Counted from the stretch's first letter, positions 18,817 to 31,405 are shown. The stretch: 64,000 bases of DNA from Methylobacterium phyllostachyos (GCF_900103445.1 NZ_FNHS01000014.1:147616-211615), one strand, 5' to 3'. Translations and numbers: made by a program. The notes: generated from the letters alone by a model not told the origin.

Positions 18817-19065
18817 GTGCCGGCGCCCGCCGCCGCAGGCGGACGGTCAGGGCTTCGACGGTGCCGACAGCGCGGCCGGCGCAGCGCCGGGATCGCGGGC
18901 GGCGCGCTTTACCTCGTGGTGACAAACCGGCACGGGCGCAGCCTGTCGAACGACGTCCTCGTCAACAACACCAGCGTGCAGGAGATGTACGACGGCGGCC
19001 ACGGGACCCGGCTGACGCTGCTCTCCTACCAGCAGAAGCTGTTCGACAGCGCGGCCGCCGGCTGA
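18817..19065 (+). pseudogene. Remnant of an unrecognised gene (piece 1)
   Basis: From about 18904 the frame ending at TGA 19063-19065 has protein-like composition (GGALYLVVTNRHGRSLSND, then LTLLSYQQKLFDS), unlike the arginine-rich sequence before it. It has no convincing start. Its stop overlaps the ATG of the next piece (TGATG at 19063-19067), the usual arrangement for two genes of one operon, which suggests the 3' end of a real former gene. I do not recognise the family. Confidence 0.4.
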
Positions 19066-19400
19066 TGGCCAACATCGCCTTCCGCAACTTGCCGATCGAC
19101 TGCAACTTCCAACCGAACCCGGCCTGCGGCAACCCGACCTGCGTGTTCAAAACCTCGAATCTCATCTTCTGGCCGGTGTCGAGCTGGGGGCGCACGCCAA
19201 GTCCTGGCTCACCGACTGGGTCTTCTTTCACCCCGGCGCCTACGCGGTGAACCCGCTGCACCAGCAGCCGAGCGCCAACGGCCGCGACGTCTGGATGAAG
19301 GGCGCGACGGGCGCCGTTGCGCCGTTCGAACTCGGCTACGCCACCACACTCGCCAACGATCAGCTGCCGCTTGCGATCACGCAAAGCCTCCATGCGAAAC
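19065..19400 (+). pseudogene. Remnant of an unrecognised gene (piece 2), frameshifted
   Basis: It begins MANIAFRNLPIDCNFQPNP at 19065 and stays protein-like to about 19170. Sensible sequence then continues in another frame from about 19172 (GVELGAHAKSWLTDWVFFHP, NPLHQQPSANGRDVWMKG, FELGYATTLANDQLPLAI) up to about 19390, where it runs into the 3' end of the oppositely oriented amine oxidase gene. The frame change near 19171 and the loss of the end mark it as broken. No family was recognised. Confidence 0.45.
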
Positions 19401-19459
19401 GGCGCGCTGTGGCGGCATCGGTCCCACTCCGGAAGAGGCAGTATCGCCTCGTCGGCCGC

Positions 19460-20758
19460 TCAGGTTCCCAGCACCTTCAGTACGTCCCGGGCGGCGCGCT
19501 CGCCGTCGAGCGTTGCACCGCCGACCGTCATGGCGCCGCCGCCGGCAAGCGCTTCGCCGGCAAAGAACACCCGACCGCCCACCGGCCCGCGCAGACGCTC
19601 GCGGGCCTCCGCATGGCCCGGTGCCACAATCGCGTAGGACCCGTTGGCGTACGGATCGGTCCACCAAGCGGCCAGCCGCCCTGCCTGGACGGCGCCCCGG
19701 GCCCTGTCGCCCAGGATCGCACCGAGGCGCTCGGTCGCCAGCGCCACGGCTGCCGCCTCGCCGGCCCGGCACAGGTCCCGGGCGCCGTCGCCGCCGAGAT
19801 TGGCGACTGCCAGAGGCCGCCCGAACGGGCCCATCTCGAAGTAGAGGGTCGGGCCGCCGGTCGCGATTGAGACCGCGTCGCCGAATGCGGCGGGATCGAT
19901 CTTGGCCGGGTCGAGGCGCAGGCCGATCTTGGTGTAGGCGCCCATATGCAGCCCATCCAATGCCACCCGGTGACCGTCGGGCAGGCCGGGGGTGAACCGG
20001 ATGGCACCTGATTTCAGTACGCCCACCGGCACGGTGACGATGATGGCTACCGCCCCCAGGGTGCCGAGCGCCGTCTCGACTCGCACCTCAGGTTCGGACC
20101 AGTCGATCGCCCGCACCGGGCAGCCGAGGCGTACCGGCAGGTCGCCGAAGTGACGGGCGACCAGGGCACCATAGCCGTCGACCCACAGGTCGGTGCCCGA
20201 CCAGAGCCGGTCGTAATCGGCAGCCGAGACCCGCTCGGGATCCTCACCCAGCGACAGTCGGCTCAGGCCCGCGGCGGCTTGCTCAGCCGCGGGGCCGCCG
20301 GTCCGGGCAGCCTCGGCGAGGGACCGGTCGTCGCCCTTTGGCTCCAACAACGCGTCGAGGCCGGAGAAGCCCGCCCGGCGGGCCGTCCGCTCGGCCTCCG
20401 TGGCGGGGCGACCGTCGATCGTCAGCGTCCGCGCCCAGCCGTCCTCGTGGGCGAACCGCACCCCCGCCGCCCGGGCGATGGGCGCCCAGGGATTGTGCTC
20501 GGCCCAGTGGATGTACTCGGCGCCGGCGTCGAAGGGGCAATCCGGGCCCAGCGCTCGGTCGGTGAAGGCGCGGCCACCGATCCGGTCCCGCGCCTCCACG
20601 AGCGTGACGCTCTGACCCGCATTCCGGAGCAGTGCCGCCGCCGCCAGGCCCGCCGATCCGGCGCCGATGACCACGACAGGGCCGCCCCGCGCCGAGGCGC
20701 GGAGCGCCGGTGCCGCGAGCAGGGGGGCCATGAGTATCGATCGTCGGGTCGGCCGCAT
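19460..20758 (-). CDS. Flavin monoamine oxidase-family protein, probably exported
   Basis: The 432-aa protein opens with a twin-arginine-like leader (MRPTRRSILMAPLLAAPAL), then a Rossmann FAD site GPVVVIGAGSAGLAAAALL and the motif EARDRIGGRAFT. The C-terminal FAD motif is GRVFFAGEALAGGGAMTVGGA, and WWTDPYANGSYAIVAPG resembles the active-site region of amine oxidases. It probably oxidises an amine or amino acid in the periplasm. The usual covalent-FAD cysteine of animal MAO is not evident. It stands alone between decayed sequence and a small membrane protein gene in the same direction. Confidence 0.88.
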   Translation of the reverse strand: MRPTRRSILMAPLLAAPALRASARGGPVVVIGAGSAGLAAAALLRNAGQSVTLVEARDRIGGRAFTDRALGPDCPFDAGAEYIHWAEHNPWAPIARAAGVRFAHEDGWARTLTIDGRPATEAERTARRAGFSGLDALLEPKGDDRSLAEAARTGGPAAEQAAAGLSRLSLGEDPERVSAADYDRLWSGTDLWVDGYGALVARHFGDLPVRLGCPVRAIDWSEPEVRVETALGTLGAVAIIVTVPVGVLKSGAIRFTPGLPDGHRVALDGLHMGAYTKIGLRLDPAKIDPAAFGDAVSIATGGPTLYFEMGPFGRPLAVANLGGDGARDLCRAGEAAAVALATERLGAILGDRARGAVQAGRLAAWWTDPYANGSYAIVAPGHAEARERLRGPVGGRVFFAGEALAGGGAMTVGGATLDGERAARDVLKVLGT

Positions 20759-20806
20759 GGCGTCTCCTCGGACAGGTCCAGGAGGCGCCGATTGGCCGCC
20801 GGCGCA

Positions 20807-21091
20807 CTATCCCCGCGCGCCCTGGTTGCCCGAGCGCTTCTCCATCATCGCCTTGACCTGCATCAGCTGGTCCCAGACCTGACCCGGCGAGGTGCCGAAG
20901 AAATCAAAACTGGCGCTGACGCTCAGGTAGAGACCGACGCAGATCAGCGGCACGAGAAACCAGGCCAGGATTTCCTCGCCGCGCTTCCGCCGGCGGCGGC
21001 GTAGACGCCGCTCCTCCCGCCAGGTCGGCTTTCTCGGGGGCGCCTGCTGTGTGACGGGGGACAAGGGGCCCTCGTGCAGGTTGTCGGTCAT
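20807..21091 (-). CDS. Small single-pass membrane protein, function unknown
   Basis: The 94-aa product has a charged N-terminal half with an arginine cluster (residues about 24-37, EERRLRRRRRKRGEE), one membrane segment (about 41-60, ILAWFLVPLICVGLYLSVSA) and a short polar tail (QVWDQLMQVKAMMEKRSG). By the positive-inside rule the N-terminus is cytoplasmic. It lies about 90 bases downstream of clpA and 48 bases upstream of the amine oxidase on the same strand. I do not recognise a family. Confidence 0.7.
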   Translation of the reverse strand: MTDNLHEGPLSPVTQQAPPRKPTWREERRLRRRRRKRGEEILAWFLVPLICVGLYLSVSASFDFFGTSPGQVWDQLMQVKAMMEKRSGNQGARG

Positions 21092-21137
21092 CAGGCGCCT
21101 CCTCGCCGCGGCGCTGTCGCGTCGCGGCGGTCATAGA

Positions 21138-21167
21138 CCGGCGGCCCCTCGTCAGGAAGGCCGCCGG
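21138..21167 (-). terminator. Hairpin downstream of clpA
   Basis: A 9-bp perfect stem (CCGGCGGCC at 21138-21146 with GGCCGCCGG at 21159-21167, 12-base loop) lies 16 bases after the clpA stop. There is no T tract, so it is a weak terminator or an mRNA end-protecting hairpin. Confidence 0.45.
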
Positions 21168-21182
21168 ACGGCGTGTACACCA

Positions 21183-23669
<2,487 letters not shown>

Positions 23670-23707
23670 AGCTGGCCTCTGTCCTTCGTGCCTACCGCGA
23701 ACGGCGC

Positions 23708-24097
23708 CTACTTTTTTTCCATAACGCACTGGAGAGGATGTTGGTGTTTGCGCGCGAAGTCCATGACCTGCGTCACCTTGGTCTCCGCCACCTCGTAGGT
23801 GAAGACCCCGCACTCGCCGACGCCGTTCTGATGCACGTGCATCATGATCTGGTAGGCGTCCTCGTGGCTCTTGTTGAAGAACCGCTCGACCACCAGCACA
23901 ACGAATTCCATCGGCGTGTAGTCGTCGTTCAGGAGCAGGACCCGGTAGAGGCTCGGCCGCTTGGTGCGGGGCTTGGTGCGGGTGATGATCGCCGTGTTGG
24001 ACCGGTCGTCGCCGCCCGGCGCGCGCGAACCGGAGGCCGTGACCGGCCGCGCACTCCCCATCGAACCTGCGGTGCCCTGTTGGGGGACCTGTATCAT
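23708..24097 (-). CDS. clpS: ATP-dependent Clp protease adaptor ClpS
   Basis: N-recognin that binds N-terminal Phe, Leu, Trp or Tyr and hands substrates to ClpA. The core is complete: YRVLLLNDDYTPMEFVVLVV, HEDAYQIMMHVHQNGVGECG and VFTYEVAETKVTQVMDFAR. The start at ATG 24097 gives 129 aa; ATG 24061 is an alternative that trims the low-complexity N-terminal tail. It is 38 bases upstream of clpA on the same strand, the usual pair. Confidence 0.96.
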   Translation of the reverse strand: MIQVPQQGTAGSMGSARPVTASGSRAPGGDDRSNTAIITRTKPRTKRPSLYRVLLLNDDYTPMEFVVLVVERFFNKSHEDAYQIMMHVHQNGVGECGVFTYEVAETKVTQVMDFARKHQHPLQCVMEKK

Positions 24098-24287
24098 GTG
24101 CGTCGAACCGATCCCTCGATTGGAGCGGGCGCCGCCGATCCTGGCGGGCGCAGCTGTCCTGGCCCTGCCCGGAGCAACGCGCGGCTCCGCTCCCGTTAAT
24201 CTACAGACGGTGAGCCGACTTCGCCAGACGCCTGCGCGCACTTGTCCGTCCTGCTGAGCTTGCGTCTGGCGCACGGCCACCGCCCCG

Positions 24288-24620
24288 CTAATGCGCCCGG
24301 GAGGGACTCGGTGCCGACGGCGCCCGCAGAAGTTCCGTGGTGAGCGTCGCGATCCGGTCGGCGGTCAACACCGAGCGCGCGGCCCAGCGTTCCGCGGTGC
24401 GTTGGAGATAGGCGGACTGAACAGCCAGGATCGCGGCCGGATTGCGGGACGTCGCGAGCGCCTGGGCCGTGGCCGCGAGGTCGTCGAGGCCCTGCTTGAA
24501 AGAATCGGCCCACTCGATCCCGAGGGTCTGGGCAGCCCGTCCGGCGACCCCGAGCCGCCGCCACGACGTGCCGAAGCCGGCCGGGTACGGGAAAGGCGAA
24601 GGAGCGTCGCGTGTCAGCAT
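24288..24620 (-). CDS. Phasin-like protein
   Basis: The 110-aa product is alpha-helical and Ala-rich, with sequence IEWADSFKQGLDDLAATAQALATSRNPAAILAVQSAYLQRTAERWA, which is the pattern of the phasin_2 family that coats polyhydroxyalkanoate granules: a run of amphipathic helix, a conserved Gln in VQSAYLQ and a following Trp. Members are usually 100-150 aa. It stands by itself upstream of clpS in the same direction with nearly 200 bases between. A general stress or regulatory role is also possible. Confidence 0.72.
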   Translation of the reverse strand: MLTRDAPSPFPYPAGFGTSWRRLGVAGRAAQTLGIEWADSFKQGLDDLAATAQALATSRNPAAILAVQSAYLQRTAERWAARSVLTADRIATLTTELLRAPSAPSPSRAH

Positions 24621-24918
24621 GGCCGAACTCCCGGCCGCCGCCGACCGGTCAGGCCCGGGCGGCAGTATCGGATCCGGGGCAGACTGTGTGCGCCGCGTCG
24701 GGAAGCGTCAAGCGGCGGTACGGAAAGAGCGCGGTTGCGCTGCCCCGATCAACCATCAGCAGAAACGCCACAATCCGATACGCGCGGCGATCGCATTAAC
24801 GGGCCTGTAACTGCACTTGCCTAACTCTCCGATGATGCAGCGGGGCCACGCGACCGGCTCCGCTCCGCTCAAAAGGACACGACCGGCGCGTGCCGGTCTC
24901 GCGAGGCAATCAGGCGTG

Positions 24919-26397
24919 ATGCGTAGCGTAGTAGGCCGCTCCCGGACGATTCCCGCGCTGCCGGCCGCCATCCTGGCCGCGGCGGTTCTTTCCACTCTCG
25001 CCTCCCCGGCCGATGCACGGCGCGGGCGGCACCACCACGACGCCCGCGCGGCCGGCGGCGGCTACAACCCGCCCTACGCCGCCATGGTGGTCGACGTGAA
25101 GAGCGGCAAGACCCTGCACGCGGTCAACGAGGATGCGCTCCGCCATCCCGCCTCGATCACCAAGGTGATGACCCTCTACCTGCTGTTCGAGCAGATGGAG
25201 CGCGGCAAGTTCGCCCTCGACTCTGAGCTGACCATCTCGGCCCACGCCGCCGCCCAGGCGCCGTCCAAGCTCGGCCTGCGCCCCGGCCAGACCATCTCGG
25301 TCGAGGACGCCATCAAGGCGATCGTGACCAAGTCGGCCAACGACGTGGCCTGCGCCATCGGCGAGAACATCGCGGGCTCCGAGGAGCGCTTCGCCCAGAT
25401 GATGACCGCCAAGGCCCATGCCCTCGGCATGAGCCGGACGCACTACGCCAACGCCTCGGGCCTGCCCGATCCCGACCAGCTCACCACGGCCCGCGACCTG
25501 ACCGTACTAGCCCGGGCGATCCAGGACCGTTTCCCGCATTATTACCGCTACTTCCAGACCCGCTCCTTCGCGTTCCGCGGCCGGGTGATCGGCAACCACA
25601 ATCATCTGCTGGGCAATGTCCAGGGCGTGGACGGGATCAAGACCGGCTACACCCGGGATTCCGGCTTCAACCTGATGACCGCCGCCAAGTCGGAGGGGCG
25701 CCAGATCGTGGCGATCGTGCTCGGCGGCAAGTCGGGCGCGAGCCGCGACCGGATCATGGTCGATCTCGTCCGCTCCAGCTTGCCCCGGGCTTATGCCGGC
25801 GCCCGGATCGCACCGCCCGTCACCGAGGTCGCCGAGCGCGCCCGGCCCGCGGTCGTCGCCGACGCGGTCTCGCGGACCCGCACGCAGGTCGCCTCGGCGG
25901 ATGACGACGATGTCGAGACCACCGGCACCACCGGTGAGCCCCTCGATCTCTCGCCCAAGGGCACCACCACGACACCCGGCGGCACGTGGAAGGTGGGACC
26001 GCAGGGCATTCCGAAGGCCGCTCAGGCCTATGCCGGCGCGACCAGCGGCGCCCAGGCGCCCTTCCCCGGTGCCAGCAAGTCGACGGCCCGCGTGGCCTCG
26101 GTCGAGCGCGACGAGCCGCCGAAGGCAGTGTCGGGCGCCCGCGTCGTGCCGACCGCCTGGGTAATCCAGCTCGGCGCCATGGACGACGAGACCAAGGCCC
26201 GCTCGATGCTCTCGGAGGCCCGCGCCAAGGTCGGTGGCAGCCTGTCGAAGGCCGCCCCCTACACGGTCAAGGTCGAGCACGGCGGCACGACCCTGTTCCG
26301 CGCCCGGTTCTCGGGCTTCGCTGAGCAGGATTCCGCCCAGGAGGCCTGCTCGGCCCTGAAGCGCAGCGGCTTCAGCTGCTTCGCAACGCGGAGCTGA
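24919..26397 (+). CDS. D-alanyl-D-alanine carboxypeptidase with C-terminal SPOR domain
   Basis: Periplasmic penicillin-binding protein that trims the terminal D-Ala of peptidoglycan stems. The start at ATG 24919 (GAGG 12 bases upstream) gives 492 aa with a signal peptide ending about SPADA (29-33). The S11-peptidase motifs are S79-I-T-K82, S139-A-N141 and K241-T-G243. A Thr/Pro-rich linker follows, and the last 80 or so residues (TAWVIQLGAMDDETKARSML... TTLFRARFSGF) form a SPOR domain, which binds denuded glycan at the septum. A longer reading from TTG 24817 has no ribosome site. The combination points to a role at the division site. Confidence 0.95.
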   Translation: MRSVVGRSRTIPALPAAILAAAVLSTLASPADARRGRHHHDARAAGGGYNPPYAAMVVDVKSGKTLHAVNEDALRHPASITKVMTLYLLFEQMERGKFALDSELTISAHAAAQAPSKLGLRPGQTISVEDAIKAIVTKSANDVACAIGENIAGSEERFAQMMTAKAHALGMSRTHYANASGLPDPDQLTTARDLTVLARAIQDRFPHYYRYFQTRSFAFRGRVIGNHNHLLGNVQGVDGIKTGYTRDSGFNLMTAAKSEGRQIVAIVLGGKSGASRDRIMVDLVRSSLPRAYAGARIAPPVTEVAERARPAVVADAVSRTRTQVASADDDDVETTGTTGEPLDLSPKGTTTTPGGTWKVGPQGIPKAAQAYAGATSGAQAPFPGASKSTARVASVERDEPPKAVSGARVVPTAWVIQLGAMDDETKARSMLSEARAKVGGSLSKAAPYTVKVEHGGTTLFRARFSGFAEQDSAQEACSALKRSGFSCFATRS

Positions 26398-26437
26398 ACG
26401 ATCAGGACCCGCTGGCGCCCGTCGCGCCGGCAGGACA

Positions 26438-26463
26438 GGCCGCGGCGCTGTTCCGCCGCGGCC
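26438..26463. terminator. Hairpin between convergent genes
   Basis: GGCCGCGGCG (26438-26447), a six-base loop and CGCCGCGGCC (26454-26463) form a perfect 10-bp stem between the convergent carboxypeptidase and J-domain genes. No T tract follows on either side, but the position suggests a bidirectional transcription end. Confidence 0.55.
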
Positions 26464-26500
26464 GAGGCATCCTTCATCCCCTGACAACGCGCGTGGAGTA

Positions 26501-27301
26501 TCAGCGATGTCGGTTCAGAAGCCTGTCCCGGGCGGCGTTGACGCGCGCCGCACCCTCGGCGCTTCCCCCCTGGTCGGGGTGGGCGCGCTTCATCAGAGAC
26601 CGGTGGGCCGTCCGGATCTGCTCAGCGGACGCCCCGCGCTGAAGCCCCAGGATTTGGTACGCCTCCTCCTGCGTCAGCGCCCCTGGGTTCGACGCACTGC
26701 GCGGCCCCGGGTTGCGATCTCGCTCAGCGTCTACACGCCAGCCGGGCGCCCGGCGGTCGAGATACGGCTCTAGCAGCGCCACGCCCATCGGGTCGCGCAC
26801 GCGGCAGAGCCGGAGCAGCCCGATGACGGCCTCGTTCGGCATGCTATCGATCCAGGCGCCGGCCAAGGGGCCCGCGGTCACGCGGCCGGTGCGCAGGCTG
26901 CCATCCTGACGCAGATGCGCCTCGATCAGCGTCGTGCGGAAGCGGCGATCCTGGGTCTCGTAGGAATCCTGCGGCGCCGGGGGCGGCCCGGGATTCTGAG
27001 AGGTCCGGGGATTGTTTGAGGCGCCCGGCCGGATCATGCGGCGCAGGCGAGCCGTCATCGATTCCTGCCCCTCGATCATCCAGACGCCGCTCAGACCCAG
27101 GAGCGCCGCCAGGATCAAGTTGCCGTGCAGCAGCAGGAAGCCGCCGGCTAGAAGCGACACCGCGCCGAGCGTGCGCGTTCCGCCCGTCACGGCGCCAATG
27201 CCCTGGCCGAGGGCGCGCCTGAGGCGCCGGCCCAGGCCGTTGCCGTTCTTGGACAGCCACCAGAGCGTAAGGCAAACGAGCAGGCCGGCGAACAGCGCCA
27301 T
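26501..27301 (-). CDS. Membrane-anchored J-domain (DnaJ) protein
   Basis: The 266-aa product starts at ATG 27301 with a membrane segment (ALFAGLLVCLTLWWLS), a second hydrophobic stretch around residues 45-75 (LLAGGFLLLHGNLILAALLG), a cytoplasmic middle part, and a C-terminal J domain (about 205-266, EEAYQILGLQRGASAEQIRT) with the HPD motif in LMKRAHPDQGG, which stimulates DnaK. Placing the J domain at the C-terminus behind membrane segments resembles TIM14/DjlA-like proteins. Its start is only 2 bases past the stop of the small secreted protein gene upstream, which itself overlaps the protease gene. Confidence 0.88.
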   Translation of the reverse strand: MALFAGLLVCLTLWWLSKNGNGLGRRLRRALGQGIGAVTGGTRTLGAVSLLAGGFLLLHGNLILAALLGLSGVWMIEGQESMTARLRRMIRPGASNNPRTSQNPGPPPAPQDSYETQDRRFRTTLIEAHLRQDGSLRTGRVTAGPLAGAWIDSMPNEAVIGLLRLCRVRDPMGVALLEPYLDRRAPGWRVDAERDRNPGPRSASNPGALTQEEAYQILGLQRGASAEQIRTAHRSLMKRAHPDQGGSAEGAARVNAARDRLLNRHR

Positions 27302-27303
27302 GC

Positions 27304-27545
27304 TCAGCGCCGCACGCCGTACTCGGCCGAGGCCCGGCCGCCGATCCGGACCGTCGTGCCGTCGCCCAGATCGTAGACCCCCTGCCGACGCGTCGGCGGC
27401 GTGCGTGGGGCATCTGTACAGCCGGGCTGCGGCGGCAGCCGCACGCCTTCGGGCAGGTTCTCCGGGCAGAGGCGTGCGCGCGACGGCTGCTCGGCGGCAT
27501 GAGCCGCACTGGTCAGACCGATGAGGGCAAGTCCAAGCACGACTC

Positions 27546-27549
<4 letters not shown>
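27304..27549 (-). CDS. Small secreted protein, function unknown
   Basis: The 81-aa product has a signal peptide (VVLGLALIGLTSAAHA, cut after about residue 19) and a mature part of about 62 residues with two cysteines (RARLCPENLPEG and PQPGCTDAPRTPP) and an ending GVYDLGDGTTVRIGGRASAEYG. The start overlaps the last four bases of the protease gene (27546-27549), and the J-domain gene follows 2 bases later. Such tight packing suggests joint function with the periplasmic protease. No family recognised. Confidence 0.75.
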
Positions 27550-28679
<1,130 letters not shown>

Positions 28680-28721
28680 GGGACTATCTCCAGGAGGGGC
28701 GCGGGGAGGCCCGTCGGGCAC

Positions 28722-29092
28722 GGGTCTTAAGTGCGCGTTCAGGATCGGGGCGTCAACACAGAGGCGCGCCCCCGTCGCCGTGCACCAAACGTGTTCTGGC
28801 GCACGGCGGCGGTCGGTGCAGACTGGCTAACGGAATGGTCATCATTCGGACGCCTTAATTCTCGCAAGTCCTCGGTAGTCTGTACGCGCTCAATACGGAT
28901 TGGGAACACGCGACCGCTGCGTCCATCGTACTCATGCGGGGGGCGCTGGTTTCGGAAACCGCCCGAATTGATCGCAAAGCCGCCGCAGAGATGCTTGCTT
29001 TGACGCCCAGACCGACGATCCCCGCCGAGGCCCGGCTCCCGCTGGCGGCGGGTATCTGAACGGTCACAAACGGTTCGGAAGGACGAGTACCC
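28722..29092. other. Divergent intergenic region without a gene
   Basis: About 370 bases between the protease gene (minus) and the 71-aa gene (plus). Part of it (28850-28990) is lower in GC than its surroundings, as expected for promoters. A 22-codon frame at 28990-29058 ends shortly before the 71-aa gene but nothing supports its translation. Confidence 0.5.
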
Positions 29093-29308
29093 ATGGAAAC
29101 CGAAGCTCTGGAACGGCCCGCTGATCTCACGATCTGGCGTACGGCCCCGGCCAGCGCCCCGCTGGCGCAGCCCGAGCGTTACGAGACCCTGCGCGAGGCG
29201 ATCCAGGCCGCGGCCGGCGCGCTCAGCGACCCAGCCAAGCAGCCCTGGATCATCACGGAGGAAGGCGAGATCCTGTCGCCGAATTGGATCCGCACCTACC
29301 TCAACTGA
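29093..29308 (+). CDS. Small conserved-looking hypothetical protein
   Basis: The 71-aa product is soluble and compact (RYETLREAIQAAAGALSDPA, then QPWIITEEGEILSPNWIRTY). It has a good ribosome site, GGAAGGA, 10 bases before the ATG. The C-terminal pattern WIITEEGEILSPNWI looks like a small beta hairpin. No membrane segment or signal peptide. It stands alone and is convergent with the adenylate cyclase gene. Family not recognised. Confidence 0.75.
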   Translation: METEALERPADLTIWRTAPASAPLAQPERYETLREAIQAAAGALSDPAKQPWIITEEGEILSPNWIRTYLN

Positions 29309-29366
29309 TGACATTGCGTCACCGATAGCGGGGATACCGGGGATAGGCGCGCGCCCTGCCCCGGCC

Positions 29367-30404
29367 TCACGCGGCACTGATACCCCCCGATGCGCGCCGC
29401 CGGATCGCCGCCACGGCCAGGGGCGCCTCCCGCCCGCGCAAGGTGTGAGCGCCGAGATCCTCCGTAATGAGGTCGGCTGGCAACGGCCCGATCTTGTCCA
29501 GCAGATCGGCCGAGACCAAAACGTGGACCCCCAGCGTCTTCGACAGGGCCTCCAGCCGCGCGGTCGTGTTCACCGTATCGCCGAAATACGCGATCTTGTG
29601 CCGCTCCAGCCCGATCTCGGCGGTGACCACCGGACCGCAATGCAGCGCCGCCCGGAATTCCGGAACCTGCCCAAAGCGGTTCCGCCAGGATTCGGCTTCG
29701 GCAGCGAGCCGCGCTTCAAAATCGAACACGCACCGGAGGCAGGCGGCATCGCGTATGCCGCGCTCCACCGTCCAAGTCACCAGCGCCAGATCGCCGATGT
29801 AATCGTCGATGGAGCCCCGCGCCCGGGAGACCGGCAGCGCCAGGGCGTTGAACACCTGCCCGAGATAGGCCTGCGCCGCCCGGTCGCCGTGCTGGTCGGC
29901 GAAGCGCGTCGAGCCGGTTACGTCGAGGAACAGGAAGATCCGCTCCTCGCTGATCGGCCGGTGGTAGCGCCCGATCAGCAGGTTCGCGAACACGCCGGGG
30001 CCGATCAGGTCGCGGACGCGGAACACGAACACCACGACGGCCGAGATGGCGAGCGCGTAGAGCAGGCCGGTATCGGTCATCAGCATCGCGTTCCGCTCGC
30101 TGTACATGAAGCGGAACAGGCGGTTGAGCACGGTGCTGGCGAGCGCGTTCCCGGCCACGATCAACGCGACATAGAGCGCCACGGTGGCGAGCAGGAACAG
30201 GGGCGTCGCGAGGCCGCGGATCCGCTCCCGCAGGGCTGGGACCAGCAGCCGGCGCTCGTACAGCATGATCGGCGTGCCGATGATCGCCCCGCGGATCGCC
30301 GCGCCGGTCAGGGGGCCGACATCGAACAGCGCCCCGTAGAGCAGGCCCGCGAGCGCTCCGAGCGCGGGTGCGACGAGAACGAACCAGAGCGGCCGGAACC
30401 CCAT
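29367..30404 (-). CDS. Membrane-bound class III adenylate/guanylate cyclase
   Basis: The 345-aa protein has four hydrophobic segments in the first 130 residues, then a class III cyclase catalytic domain. The metal-binding aspartates are D161 (FLFLDVTGST) and D205 (DDYIGDLAL); the motif YFGDTVNTTARLEALSK contains the transition-state Asn and Arg. It would make cAMP (or cGMP) at the inner membrane. I start it at ATG 30404, 23 bases after egtD; longer readings overlap egtD. Being last in egtB-egtD-cyclase, it may be cotranscribed with the ergothioneine genes. Confidence 0.9.
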   Translation of the reverse strand: MGFRPLWFVLVAPALGALAGLLYGALFDVGPLTGAAIRGAIIGTPIMLYERRLLVPALRERIRGLATPLFLLATVALYVALIVAGNALASTVLNRLFRFMYSERNAMLMTDTGLLYALAISAVVVFVFRVRDLIGPGVFANLLIGRYHRPISEERIFLFLDVTGSTRFADQHGDRAAQAYLGQVFNALALPVSRARGSIDDYIGDLALVTWTVERGIRDAACLRCVFDFEARLAAEAESWRNRFGQVPEFRAALHCGPVVTAEIGLERHKIAYFGDTVNTTARLEALSKTLGVHVLVSADLLDKIGPLPADLITEDLGAHTLRGREAPLAVAAIRRRASGGISAA

Positions 30405-30427
30405 CGGCCCGGCCGCCGCCCCGATCC

Positions 30428-31387
30428 TCAATCCAGCCGCAGGGCGTGGACCGAGAACAGGCCGTCCGCGTCCGTCCAGACCTGGATCCAGCGCCAGCCG
30501 GCGCGTTCGGCCAAAGCCCGGAAGGTCTCGACCGTATACTTGTAGCTGCTTTCCGTGTGGATCGTCTCGCCCGCCGCGAACGCGAACGTGTCGGAGCCCA
30601 CCGCCACGTCCTGGGCGTCCCGGGCGACGAGATGCATCTCGATCCGCGAGGCTTGGCGGTTGAACACCGCCCGGTGGGTGAACGCGCCGAGGTCGAAGCG
30701 GCCGGCGAGCTCGCGGTTGATCCGGGTGAGCAGGTTCATGTTGAACGCGGCCGTGACGCCGGCAGCGTCGTCGTAGGCGGTCTCCAGGGTCTTTGCGTCC
30801 TTCACGAGGTCGACGCCCACGATCATATGAGCGCCCGATCCCAGGATCCGGCCGAACCGCGCGAGCAGCGCTTCGGCCTCCTCCGGCTCGAAATTGCCGA
30901 TGGTCGAGCCGGGGAAGAAGCCGGCCCGGGGCAGGCCCGCGAGGCTCTCGGGCAGGTCGAAATCCCGGGTGAAATCGGCCACCACCGGCTCGACGCGCAA
31001 GTGGGGGAAGTCGGCGCTCAGCGTCTCGGCTTGCGCACATAAAAACTCGCCGGAGACGTCCACCGGCACGTAGGCGGCGAGCTTATCGAGGTGCCGCAGC
31101 AGGCGGCGCAGCTTCACGGTCGAGCCGCTGCCGAACTCGACCAGGGCAGCGCCGGCCGGCAGCAGCGCGGCGATCTCCGGACCGCGCCCGTCCAGGATCC
31201 CGATCTCGGTGCGGGTCGGGTAATATTCCGGCAGCCGGGTAATCGCCTCGAACAGCTCCGAGCCGGCGGCGTCGTAGAAGTACTTTGGCGAGAGCGTCTT
31301 CTGCGGTCGGGAGAGACCCGCGCGCACGTCGTCGAGGAAGGCCGGGGCGACCGGCGTCGCGTCGGAGAAAGTCGGATTGATGGTCAA
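30428..31387 (-). CDS. egtD: L-histidine N-alpha-methyltransferase (ergothioneine pathway)
   Basis: Makes hercynine by three SAM-dependent methylations of the histidine alpha-amino group, the first step to ergothioneine. The 319-aa product shows PKYFYDAAGSELFEAITRLPEYYPTRTE in pieces (PKYFYDAAGSELFEAI, PEYYPTRTEIGIL), the SAM-site VEFGSGSTVKLRRLL, FFPGSTIGNFEPEEA, AFNMNLLTRINREL and a C-terminal TESSYKYTVE loop that binds histidine in this family. It lies 18 bases downstream of egtB. Confidence 0.96.
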   Translation of the reverse strand: MTINPTFSDATPVAPAFLDDVRAGLSRPQKTLSPKYFYDAAGSELFEAITRLPEYYPTRTEIGILDGRGPEIAALLPAGAALVEFGSGSTVKLRRLLRHLDKLAAYVPVDVSGEFLCAQAETLSADFPHLRVEPVVADFTRDFDLPESLAGLPRAGFFPGSTIGNFEPEEAEALLARFGRILGSGAHMIVGVDLVKDAKTLETAYDDAAGVTAAFNMNLLTRINRELAGRFDLGAFTHRAVFNRQASRIEMHLVARDAQDVAVGSDTFAFAAGETIHTESSYKYTVETFRALAERAGWRWIQVWTDADGLFSVHALRLD

Positions 31388-31405
31388 GGTCGGCTCCCGG
31401 GCGCG

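Noticed and set aside
28990..29058. 22-codon frame as a leader peptide before the 71-aa gene
   Set aside because: No ribosome site, no run of regulatory codons and no attenuator hairpin.
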